This document shows, one piece after another, positions 40,159 through 48,143 of a DNA stretch of 64,000 nt. The stretch comes from Lachnospiraceae bacterium (GTDB lineage: Bacteria; Bacillota; Clostridia; Lachnospirales; Lachnospiraceae), in the NCBI GenBank assembly GCA_014804795.1, contig JAAUZC010000023.1:186001-250000 (forward strand). Direction: 5' to 3'. A program made the translations under genes and the position numbers. The notes under the pieces are model-generated. The model was not told where the DNA came from. It saw only the letters and a list, made by a program, of their open reading frames with translations, and did no database searches. Positions within the stretch are counted from its first letter, which is position 1. Each line of letters opens with the position of its first letter.

Positions 40159-40914
40159 ATGGAATATTACAATACAAAAAATTTTCAGGAAAAGTGTCGG
40201 AATTTTGGTATTTGTTTATCTGATGAACAAATCGGAAAGTTTATAGAATATTATAAACTTTTGTCAGAATGGAATTCTTTTATGAATTTGACTGCTATCA
40301 CAGATTTTGATGAAGTGATTTTGAAACATTTTGTAGATAGTCTGGCTATTTATCAGGCAGAAATATTTCAAAAAACATTAAATCAGAAAAAAATAGAAAT
40401 TTCTCTGATTGATGTGGGAACAGGGGCGGGTTTTCCCGGAATTCCTTTAAAAATTGTTTTTGAAGATTTACAGATTATATTGTTGGATTCTTTGAATAAA
40501 AGAGTAAATTTTTTAAATACAGTTATTGAAAGATTAGAATTAAAAAATATTAAGGCGGTTCACGGAAGGGCTGAAGATTTTGCAAGACATGAGAATCATA
40601 GAGAACAATATGATTTTTGTGTTTCTAGGGCGGTGGCCAATCTTTCTACTTTAACAGAATTATGCATTCCTTTCGTGAAGAAGAATGGTTATTTTATTTC
40701 TTATAAGTCAGAAAAAGTAAAGGAAGAATTATCGGCCGGAGAAAAGGCATTGGATATTCTTGGCGGAAAGATAGAAGATATATTAGAATATCAATTACCG
40801 GATTCAGATATAAGTAGAAGTTTATTGTTGATCAAAAAAGAAAAAAATACACCAAAGAAATATCCGAGAAAAGCAGGAACACCTGCAAAAGAACCGTTGG
40901 GAGGTAAAATTTGA
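40159..40914 (+). CDS. rsmG: 16S rRNA (guanine-N7) methyltransferase RsmG
   Basis: A 251-residue SAM-dependent enzyme that methylates G527 (E. coli numbering) of 16S rRNA. The SAM motif is VGTGAGFPGIPLKI, followed by LLDSLNKRVNFL and the SRAVANL catalytic strand. The ATG at 40159 fits the family start (MEYYNTKNFQEK); the ribosome binding site is weak. It closes the canonical origin-side block. Confidence 0.95.
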   Translation: MEYYNTKNFQEKCRNFGICLSDEQIGKFIEYYKLLSEWNSFMNLTAITDFDEVILKHFVDSLAIYQAEIFQKTLNQKKIEISLIDVGTGAGFPGIPLKIVFEDLQIILLDSLNKRVNFLNTVIERLELKNIKAVHGRAEDFARHENHREQYDFCVSRAVANLSTLTELCIPFVKKNGYFISYKSEKVKEELSAGEKALDILGGKIEDILEYQLPDSDISRSLLLIKKEKNTPKKYPRKAGTPAKEPLGGKI

Positions 40915-40955
40915 ATATATGTAAAAATTAAATATACGAAAGGAAATATCTAATA

Positions 40956-41474
40956 ATGGATAAAAATATAGGAATTTTGCAGGAAGTGTTAGATTTACTG
41001 GAAGATGAAAAAAGAAAGCTTTATGATTTGGTTGATCAGAATGATTTTAGAATAAAGGAGATAAATTCTTATTTAGAGGATATTACGAAAAAAGAAGAAG
41101 ATGATTTTAAAGTTTTTTCTCCAAGAAATGTGCAAAATACTTACAGAGAACAAATTGAAGCTGATACTTCCGAAAAGAAAAAATATGAAGAAGAAAATGT
41201 AGAATATAATAAAAAAATAGAATATTTAAAAATATTGATCGATAAGGTGAATATTGTAATTGAAAGTTTACAGATTGAAAAGGGTAGTGAAAAGCAGCAG
41301 GTGGCAGATAGTAAAAATGAAACGGGTACAATAAGAAGCTTAGTAAATGAGTCAGATGATGAAAAAGAACATATAGCACATCAGATTTTGAATTGTGTAT
41401 CTTTTATTATACCTGATGCCCAGCGTGCAAAGATAGAATTAACTGCACTTGCTAAAAAAATATCAGAACACTAG
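40956..41474 (+). CDS. DegS-like coiled-coil protein without a kinase domain
   Basis: A 172-residue, mostly helical acidic/basic protein with no membrane segment. By eye, residues about 30-110 (INSYLEDITKK, VFSPRNVQNTYREQ, long coiled coil) resemble the DegS sensor domain of Firmicute histidine kinases. The last part (EKEHIAHQILN) resembles the DegS dimerisation helix ERKRVSREIHD, but the phosphoacceptor histidine position is leucine and the protein stops before any ATPase domain. It could be a truncated sensor, an adaptor or a decayed kinase. It is directly downstream of rsmG with its own AAAGGAAA ribosome binding site, and upstream of the parS sites. Confidence 0.6.
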   Translation: MDKNIGILQEVLDLLEDEKRKLYDLVDQNDFRIKEINSYLEDITKKEEDDFKVFSPRNVQNTYREQIEADTSEKKKYEEENVEYNKKIEYLKILIDKVNIVIESLQIEKGSEKQQVADSKNETGTIRSLVNESDDEKEHIAHQILNCVSFIIPDAQRAKIELTALAKKISEH

Positions 41475-41519
41475 ATATTGTAGGATAAAAACAATAATGT
41501 AAATCATGTAATAGTAAAA

Positions 41520-41535
41520 TGTTTCACGTGAAACA
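41520..41535. promoter_or_regulatory. parS: parS centromere site 1
   Basis: A perfect TGTTTCACGTGAAACA, the ParB-binding consensus of Firmicutes. The dyad extends to 24 bases (41516-41539). It lies about 8 kb from oriC in a 352-base gap with no gene (41475-41826). Confidence 0.9.
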
Positions 41536-41566
41536 TTTTACTATTATTATTTTAACCACAAGATAA

Positions 41567-41582
41567 TGTTTCACGTGAAACA
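41567..41582. promoter_or_regulatory. parS: parS centromere site 2
   Basis: A second perfect TGTTTCACGTGAAACA, 47 bp centre to centre from site 1. Confidence 0.9.
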
Positions 41583-41605
41583 TTTTGGATACAAGATATT
41601 GAATA

Positions 41606-41656
41606 AAGTTTTGTGAAACATATTCTAAAACTGTTAATATCTTGTGAAACATTATC
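41606..41656. repeat. Two parS-like half sites
   Basis: TTGTGAAACAT occurs at about 41611 and 41642, each with the right half of parS (GTGAAACA) intact and the left half lost; both are near ATTGAATAAA/ATCGAATAAA-like sequence. They may be decayed parS copies or spreading sites. Confidence 0.5.
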
Positions 41657-41755
41657 GAATAAACTAAAAAAATATAGATTAAGTAAAATTTATAATACAA
41701 GATATAGTAAAGCTGGTAATATTCTGTTAAAAGTACAAAAAAATAAATCATAAAC

Positions 41756-41784
41756 TTTACGAAAAAGAAAGAAAATGATATGAT
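41756..41784 (+). promoter_or_regulatory. Promoter of the three-gene envelope cluster
   Basis: -35 TTTACG (41756-41761), 17-base spacer, -10 TATGAT (41779-41784); about 40 bases before the first ATG. Confidence 0.6.
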
Positions 41785-41826
41785 ATCTTTTGACAGAAAT
41801 ATTAGTAATGCAGGAGGAAAGAACAA

Positions 41827-42360
41827 ATGGGATTATTCTCAAAAAAGCCAAAAGAGTTGGTTTATGATGCAGCAGATTGTCAGAAAAAAAAAGATATCAT
41901 GCGCAAAATGTGGAATGAGGCAGTAGAGGACGGAGACAGTTATGAGATTCTCCATGCGAGCCAGACATCTTCCAAATTTGAAAAGGGGTTGGTTTTTGAT
42001 ACAAATACTACTACATATTACCATTATATTGTAGGATACCGGAAGAGCGACTGGAAAGTCGGCCTGGTGCAGATAGACAGAGAACTGACTCAGCATACGG
42101 AACCGTATTTTGTGGATATGAGTGCAGTGGTTGGGGTAAATTATCATGCAAAATTAAAACAGGCATGGCTTATTTATCGCAAGAATTATGGTGATTATGG
42201 CGAGCAGTTTAATATTGATGATACAGGAAGTAAAACAATGGCCGGTATTACAAATACGGTTCAGCCGGAAGAAAGAGAAAAATTCCTTGACTTTTTGGAG
42301 GAACTGCGCAGCCGTTTGGAAAAAGAAGGACACAAACAGGAGAAGTGGAAAAGATCATGA
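41827..42360 (+). CDS. Uncharacterised soluble protein, first gene of envelope cluster
   Basis: A 177-residue protein of no family I recognise. It starts MGLFSKKPKE, has no membrane segment or signal peptide, and is rich in aromatic residues in the middle (YYHYIVGYRKSDW), suggesting a compact alpha/beta fold. It begins after GGAGGAAAG and overlaps the next gene by four bases (ATGA). The two following genes encode a two-span membrane protein and a lipoprotein, so a role at the cytoplasmic side of an envelope complex is possible but unproven. Confidence 0.8.
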   Translation: MGLFSKKPKELVYDAADCQKKKDIMRKMWNEAVEDGDSYEILHASQTSSKFEKGLVFDTNTTTYYHYIVGYRKSDWKVGLVQIDRELTQHTEPYFVDMSAVVGVNYHAKLKQAWLIYRKNYGDYGEQFNIDDTGSKTMAGITNTVQPEEREKFLDFLEELRSRLEKEGHKQEKWKRS

Positions 42361-43112
42361 TAGGAAGATTTTTTAGAAGTCTAACGAAATTTTCAGGAAC
42401 ACTTTTTGTTATTGATTGTTTTCTTATTGCAGCGTCGATAGTATCAGGAGATTTTCCGTATATTTTGATGCCATCTCATGATTATAGTTATGTATTGGAA
42501 AACGGAATAAAAAACGGTCAGCATATTAAAGGAGAAATTTTTTACAGTATTGAGGGTTTTGCTTCCAAAGAGAGTTATACCCAGTATGAAACTTACCGGA
42601 CTGCATCCGAGACAGACGGTTACTATTACGTAATACCGGTAGGGGAATATGGAATGGCGGCAATTTATGTACATAAGGATGATGTGGCTGCTATGGAAAG
42701 ATTAACGGAAGAAACCTACAATTATGTGATGGGCGGTGAAGTACCGCAGACTTCAATATACTTTGATGGTGTAGTGAAGAAGATGGACAAAGAGTTGGAA
42801 GGATTGGAAGACGCTTTCCGGGAAGAACTCGAATATTTAGGGTATACAGAGAGTGAAGTAGAAGAGATGCTTTCTAATTTCTCAGGTGGAGAATGCCTTG
42901 TTTTATCCGGACCAAAAGATATTTCCACTGTATATGTCATGTTTGCAATTGAATTTATTATGATTCTCTGGACGATAATTCTGTTTATACGCAATTACAG
43001 AGTTGAGCTGGAATGTGACAGATCGAGAGAAAATGGAATGATGAGGCCGGAGGGTGTGACAAAACAAAATATGTATGAGACTTCTCAGACATATTATTAT
43101 GTAAATAAGTGA
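42357..43112 (+). CDS. Uncharacterised two-span membrane protein
   Basis: A 251-residue protein with membrane segments near residues 13-31 and 190-210 and an extracellular domain between them. It resembles small Lachnospiraceae proteins of unknown function. The ATG at 42357 overlaps the preceding stop as ATGA; the GTG at 42345 is in frame but lies only two bases after AGGAG. It is translationally coupled to the upstream gene and followed by a lipoprotein gene 19 bases downstream. Confidence 0.8.
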   Translation: MIGRFFRSLTKFSGTLFVIDCFLIAASIVSGDFPYILMPSHDYSYVLENGIKNGQHIKGEIFYSIEGFASKESYTQYETYRTASETDGYYYVIPVGEYGMAAIYVHKDDVAAMERLTEETYNYVMGGEVPQTSIYFDGVVKKMDKELEGLEDAFREELEYLGYTESEVEEMLSNFSGGECLVLSGPKDISTVYVMFAIEFIMILWTIILFIRNYRVELECDRSRENGMMRPEGVTKQNMYETSQTYYYVNK

Positions 43113-43131
43113 AATGACATGGAGAAAGAGT

Positions 43132-44133
43132 ATGAAAAAGAATAGAATATTTTTATCTTTTATACTGATCGTGGCACTTTGTCTTGGACTTACCGGCTGC
43201 GGCAGTTTAAATATGGGTTCCAAACAGGAAAAAGCGGACAGTATTACGGATGCGGCAATGAGCTGTTTGAACGCGATGAAGATGGGAGATTTTGAAAAGG
43301 CTTCTTCCTATATGGAAGAAGGGAACGAGATGCTGCATGTGTTTGCGGCAATGAGCGGAGAGAGCGTTCCTGAAATGGATAAAGCTTATCAGGCTTTCTG
43401 TAAACAGATGGCGGAGTTAGAGTTTACGATTGAAGAGGAAGATGAAAGACTCCCCGGCTTTATATATATTAAAGTGAAAAACAGAGATTACGGCAGTTCC
43501 ATTTACGCAAGTATGAGAAATGCATTGGAAAATCAGGCTAAGAATGGCGGAAATGCTTATACGGAGATTGGTGACTGGCTGGAAGAAGGCATTACTTCTG
43601 CCGAGATGGGAGAAGAAGAGGAAACAAAAGCCGATTTTGCGGCAAAGAACCATGGTTACTATCTGCAGCACGGAGGATATCCGGATGTAGCATTTATGAA
43701 CGCGCTGACAGGCGGTTTTTATGATTTTGCGGATGCTACGATGACGGTTTGCACTTATGAAGAAGAAGGCTATACGCTTCGTTATGATATTGCGTCAATC
43801 GGAGATAATATCATCAGTTATCTGAAAACGACAGGTATCGATGAATCTTTTGTGGATACTTCCGCAGTGGAGCAGTATAAACAGGAACAGGAAGAATTAT
43901 GTAATATGCTGGCCGGCTTTTATGGCAGTGTTTATACAGAAAATGGAATGGTTTATACAACGGTTGGTATTGATTTTACAAAAGCCGATCAGAATACTCT
44001 GGTGCAGGCCGGTATCGTCAGCGGCGCTTATAATACCAGTTTCGGTGATTATCTGAGCTTAAGTTCCACAATTTCCGGTTTTGAAAAGGATGGAATGACC
44101 TGTGTAACGACACCGCAGTATGATGAGGAATAG
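43132..44133 (+). CDS. Uncharacterised lipoprotein
   Basis: A 333-residue protein with a clear lipoprotein signal peptide: positive MKKNR, hydrophobic core, lipobox LTGC with C23 as the lipidation site. The mature part contains a helical repeat-like region (AAMSCLNAMKMGDFEKASSYMEEG) and no catalytic motif that I recognise. The ATG at 43132 follows GGAG. It ends the three-gene operon, just before a strong terminator. It would sit on the outer face of the membrane, possibly with the two-span protein. Confidence 0.8.
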   Translation: MKKNRIFLSFILIVALCLGLTGCGSLNMGSKQEKADSITDAAMSCLNAMKMGDFEKASSYMEEGNEMLHVFAAMSGESVPEMDKAYQAFCKQMAELEFTIEEEDERLPGFIYIKVKNRDYGSSIYASMRNALENQAKNGGNAYTEIGDWLEEGITSAEMGEEEETKADFAAKNHGYYLQHGGYPDVAFMNALTGGFYDFADATMTVCTYEEEGYTLRYDIASIGDNIISYLKTTGIDESFVDTSAVEQYKQEQEELCNMLAGFYGSVYTENGMVYTTVGIDFTKADQNTLVQAGIVSGAYNTSFGDYLSLSSTISGFEKDGMTCVTTPQYDEE

Positions 44134-44141
44134 AAAACAAA

Positions 44142-44182
44142 GGGAGACAACTTCTTTGTGAAGTGTCTCCCGATTTTTTATT
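44142..44182 (+). terminator. Strong terminator after the lipoprotein gene
   Basis: GGGAGAC plus ACTTC pairs with GAAGT plus GTCTCCC (one bulge, loop TTTGT), followed by GATTTTTTATT. It may also stop leftward transcripts of the DUF4132 gene. Confidence 0.85.
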
Positions 44183-44212
44183 CTATAGGAAATTGCGACA
44201 GTGCAAAATATT

Positions 44213-47200
44213 TTATATCTTTTTTTCTTTCCAGGTTGCATCTTTTTCCTGACTGCCTGATACGGCTCTGGCGGTCTGCATAACAATTTCGCTGAAATAC
44301 CGTTCCGGAAGTTCTTTGATCTTCTTATTGAATTTTACATCAAAAACAGTAATATCTGTATTTTCTCCGCCGACATAACTTCCTGAGAAGTTAAGTTCCG
44401 CTCTCAGACCCTGCTCCTTATCTTCCCTGTAATAATAGTAAAAGATACCGGCGTCTTCCGCCTGTCCCCGATACCAGCCCATGTTCTGCATCTTTCCCTG
44501 TAACGAAAGGTCGTTGAGAATACATCCTCCAAATCGTTCCATTGTTTTTTCTTCCAGTTCCTCGTCTGTTCTATGATAAACAGGACGGGAGAGCTGCTCG
44601 ATCGGCTGAATGATCTCATAGTCTTCAAGCTGTTCCTTCCAGGTATCAATAGATTCCTGAGAAAGTTCTACAGGGTGTACCAAACCGATCTTTCCGTATT
44701 TTTCAGATGCAGAGGTACTTTCCGAAATGACGTTATTTTCGGGAAGTGTAAACTCTTCTTCGTCTTCCGTGTTGAAAGTGCCGTCTTCCATATACCGGAA
44801 AGTCTGCGTCAGTTTGTTGTCTTCATAGATACCCCAGATCAGTCCGATAGCAAACTGGTGCATAATAGGATTTTCCACGAAAAGTTTTTTCCATGCGTCG
44901 CAGGTCCATTTCCGTTCGGTGGAAAGTGCCAGTTCCAGACGCATTTTCTGACTGCTTACAGTAGTTTTCATCTGTTTCTTCATTTCCTTAAAAGCAGCAT
45001 GGCTTTCCGCCGCTTTTTCGGGATCATCCTTTTTACCGGGAGCAGGTATATTTTTCAGTTTCTTTCCGCTCTCATCAAAAACTTCTACTTCCAGTGCGGG
45101 TGTAATTGTCACAGTGAATTTTCTTTCGCCATAGTCAAAGATTCTTTCCATATTTTCATCAAAGCCGAGATTCGGTACAATACGGTCGGCCAGCTCTTCT
45201 GTAGTGATGCCAAGCTGGTCCGCGGCAAACTTTAACGCCTCTCCGGCAGCAGTTTTTACCTGACGGAATTTGAATTTTCTGGAAATACTGTCTACGATAA
45301 GAAGCGCTTCCGGTTTCGGATTTAAAGCAAGTGCCTGTACTGCATCAGAAGCAATGGCGCCTCTGGAATGCTGCGGCCAGTCGCTTATCTGGTGCTGCAG
45401 TTTCTTAATGATGTCCGTTCCGCCGTGAATGGCAGAAGCATAAAGTACCCAGCGTTTCTTTGCTTCGGCACCAAGAGTAAGCCATTTATCAAACAGCTCA
45501 TTTACATAGACAGCAAGCTCTGCTTCATTCAATTCTGCTGCCAGAGCCGCAGCATCCTTGCTGACACCGCAGGTCGTCATAGAAGAATAGCAGAGTAAAA
45601 TAGCTGACAGATAATCTTCCTCTGCGGGTTCCCCATTTTTCTTATGTACTGTGGAGAAAGGTGTTTCATAAGCCCAGGCAAGGGAACGCTTTTTGCCGCC
45701 TTTTAAAAGTTCTTTTACAAGATCCTGCAAAGTCAGTACATTGCCCGCCGATACGGAGTCTTCATCCAGAAGATCCTGCAAAAGTGTTTTTATTTTATTG
45801 TTTTTCTCTTTTTCGAGAACTTCGGATAATTGTGGTTTATACTTTTCCAGATCCCATTTTGCCAGTACATGAATGGCAATATCTCTTTCGCCCGCTTTTT
45901 TGGAGGAGAGGAGTTCTAAAATTTCCGGCTCCCAGTCTTTTTGCTCATAAAGAACATTTAAAAGAGCCTCTTTTACAAGTTTTGATGAGTCCTTGGAGTA
46001 AGCAAGAATTTCCGCTTTGTTTTCTGCAGCATTTTTCTGTAAAACTTTTATGGCAAGGACTCTGACTATTGCATCCGCCTCCCGGAAAGCAGAGAGAACT
46101 TCCTCTCTTTTTGTTAAAAGATATCCGGCAAAGACATCCGCCGCGGAATTTATGAGCTGGTTTTTATCTTTTTCCGAATAGAAATACTGAAACATAATAA
46201 TAACAAAGTTTAACTGATGTACCATATCCATATGTTCCGCATCAAAAGAAGCAAACATATGTTCTATAGAAACGGGGTGATAGTGCATTTCGTTATAGAA
46301 AAAGAAACCGGTGCCGCGCAGAAGCTGGTATGACAAAACACGGTTATAAAAATCCTGATCATGATAAGTATCCACATAATTATGCAGTAATGTTCTCGTC
46401 TGCATAATATTAGAGCCGTAACCATATTTTACAAAAATCTGATTTTGATGAGGGTAAAGAGAAGAAATTTCCGATTCACCCCGCAGATATGTTTTCACTT
46501 CATTGATAACAGGATTTTTATCTGCAATCAGATCGATCAGTTTCTCCCGCTCGTTGCTGCCGCCGTGTTTTTGTCGTTTTAAGAAAAGCATTTTATCCTC
46601 CTGTTTTAAAACGCCCATCATAACAAAAGAATCGTGGGCATTTGCATTTTCCAGAACATCCATAAATAAATCTTTGTTTTTATGGAACTGTGTCTTTAAA
46701 ACAGCCTCCATTTCCCGTGAAGCTGCCTGTAAGATCAAAGCTTTACTGTCGATAGAAAAAAAGGTATCGTAATTGCCGCCTGTAATTTCCGCTGCCATCG
46801 GAAAAGTTCTGGTGACAGCGACTGCCGTGGCAAACATATTATAAAGATCTGCCGCAAAACAAACTGCTGCCACATTTTTGAGAATGTCGGAAAGCTTGAA
46901 ATTTAACAGTGCTGCGCCCCCGAAAAGATTTAAATAGTAAGGCACCATTCTGCATTTTTTATTGGCAAGAGTTAAAATCCTGTCAGTCAGCTGATTTTCT
47001 CTGATTGCCCGCTTGATTTCCTGAAGAGCGGACTGAGGCATATTATGTGATTCATAAATATTGCCGAGATTGTCGATCAGTGTATTTTCATAAAACTGCA
47101 TAAGAGGAATGTCATCACTTTCAACAGGCCCGTTTCCATCAGGATATTTTGCCAGGAAAAAGGCGGTCAGCAAAAATATCTGGCATGCACCAAAGGAGTG

Positions 47201-47716
47201 TATCAAGGAGTATCTTACATTTTTTTCCTTTAGCGGATAGCTTGAAAGGAAGAAGGCTTTTTTCATAAGTTCCGGTGTAACGTTCGCATTCCGGATAAAT
47301 ACATGAAGTGGATTCCCGCCGAAAGTATAGTTATAGGAAGCCATCTGTGCGGCGGCAACCGCGATGAGTTGTGCCTGATCGATGCCCGGAAGCTTTAGCA
47401 GACGGCAAAAAACTTCGGATTCTTTTATATTGATAATAAGAGCCTGACAGCTTATGCCGCCGATGGCAAAAAGAATGTTGAACAGTCTGCCTGCCTGTTC
47501 CGGATTGTCATAGCCGGAGGAAACGAGATTGGTAAGAGCAGGCTTATAGGATGTGATCGATACACTAAGGTTTTGGTAGGGAAGCGTTGCCAAAACGCCT
47601 TCTCCTTTTTCACCGGACAGATAATGTTCGAGATCATCTAACTGATCCGGTGTCAGTTTTAACTGTGACAGTAACTGCATGCATTTTTCAAGATAGGTTT
47701 CTTTTTGAATTCTCAT
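44213..47716 (-). CDS. DUF4132 (MolR/YehI-like) protein of the MoxR-VWA system
   Basis: An 1167-residue soluble protein. The middle (about 540-720) looks like HEAT-type helical repeats (AVRVLAIKVLQKNAAENKAE, DIAIHVLAKWDLEKYKPQL). The C-terminal third (about 920-1150, FAIGLIWGIYEDNKLTQTFRYMEDG to GGENTDITVFDVKF) matches DUF4132, the domain of E. coli MolR/YehI. I see no WGR domain of the E. coli form. The biochemical role is unknown. It is the last gene of the operon and starts with ATGA overlap at the end of the 120-residue gene. In E. coli the equivalent gene lies beside yehL/yehM/yehP/yehQ. Confidence 0.8.
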   Translation of the reverse strand: MRIQKETYLEKCMQLLSQLKLTPDQLDDLEHYLSGEKGEGVLATLPYQNLSVSITSYKPALTNLVSSGYDNPEQAGRLFNILFAIGGISCQALIINIKESEVFCRLLKLPGIDQAQLIAVAAAQMASYNYTFGGNPLHVFIRNANVTPELMKKAFFLSSYPLKEKNVRYSLIHSFGACQIFLLTAFFLAKYPDGNGPVESDDIPLMQFYENTLIDNLGNIYESHNMPQSALQEIKRAIRENQLTDRILTLANKKCRMVPYYLNLFGGAALLNFKLSDILKNVAAVCFAADLYNMFATAVAVTRTFPMAAEITGGNYDTFFSIDSKALILQAASREMEAVLKTQFHKNKDLFMDVLENANAHDSFVMMGVLKQEDKMLFLKRQKHGGSNEREKLIDLIADKNPVINEVKTYLRGESEISSLYPHQNQIFVKYGYGSNIMQTRTLLHNYVDTYHDQDFYNRVLSYQLLRGTGFFFYNEMHYHPVSIEHMFASFDAEHMDMVHQLNFVIIMFQYFYSEKDKNQLINSAADVFAGYLLTKREEVLSAFREADAIVRVLAIKVLQKNAAENKAEILAYSKDSSKLVKEALLNVLYEQKDWEPEILELLSSKKAGERDIAIHVLAKWDLEKYKPQLSEVLEKEKNNKIKTLLQDLLDEDSVSAGNVLTLQDLVKELLKGGKKRSLAWAYETPFSTVHKKNGEPAEEDYLSAILLCYSSMTTCGVSKDAAALAAELNEAELAVYVNELFDKWLTLGAEAKKRWVLYASAIHGGTDIIKKLQHQISDWPQHSRGAIASDAVQALALNPKPEALLIVDSISRKFKFRQVKTAAGEALKFAADQLGITTEELADRIVPNLGFDENMERIFDYGERKFTVTITPALEVEVFDESGKKLKNIPAPGKKDDPEKAAESHAAFKEMKKQMKTTVSSQKMRLELALSTERKWTCDAWKKLFVENPIMHQFAIGLIWGIYEDNKLTQTFRYMEDGTFNTEDEEEFTLPENNVISESTSASEKYGKIGLVHPVELSQESIDTWKEQLEDYEIIQPIEQLSRPVYHRTDEELEEKTMERFGGCILNDLSLQGKMQNMGWYRGQAEDAGIFYYYYREDKEQGLRAELNFSGSYVGGENTDITVFDVKFNKKIKELPERYFSEIVMQTARAVSGSQEKDATWKEKKI

Positions 47717-48075
47717 TGTAAACAGCCGTCCTCCTTCTTATCATTTAAATAATAATTTTTTCCTTTATCATAAGCAGTTTTTTCTTTGCCAAGATCAATA
47801 TATCTGATCAGTTCCGCATAGTATTTTGCGGAAAGATTATCTGCCTTCTTATCAGAAATTTTATGTCTGCTCTGAGACAATTCTTTCTGCAGGGCAAGAA
47901 GCAACATAGAAAGATGCCGCATGCCGCATTGGGCGGCAAATTCTCCTTTTTCCTTTAATTCCTGCAGAGTAGAATCATGAACAGTATAGAATCCGCTTTG
48001 GCAGAGATCTTCTAAAACGAGACCGATATCACTAAAAAATTCTTCAAAATAATCTTCCTTGTTTTCCGAATACAT
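47713..48075 (-). CDS. Small orphan protein of the MoxR-VWA operon
   Basis: A 120-residue acidic-then-basic helical protein (LQELKEKGEFAAQCGMRHLSMLLLAL in the middle) with no motif I recognise and no membrane segment. It overlaps the DUF4132 gene by four bases (ATGA) and follows the SWIM gene by 68 bases, so its production is tied to the system. It may be an adaptor or substrate of the MoxR-VWA machine; this is only inferred from position. Confidence 0.75.
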   Translation of the reverse strand: MYSENKEDYFEEFFSDIGLVLEDLCQSGFYTVHDSTLQELKEKGEFAAQCGMRHLSMLLLALQKELSQSRHKISDKKADNLSAKYYAELIRYIDLGKEKTAYDKGKNYYLNDKKEDGCLQ

Positions 48076-48143
48076 AAAGGTTTGTGATCCTTTCTTTAAA
48101 CAGTCACAGACAGTTCAGGCAGAAATATCTTTTTTGATAAGAA

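Noticed and set aside
44573-46065. Plus-strand frames over the DUF4132 gene
   Set aside because: No ribosome binding sites or family motifs; antisense to a long coding frame.
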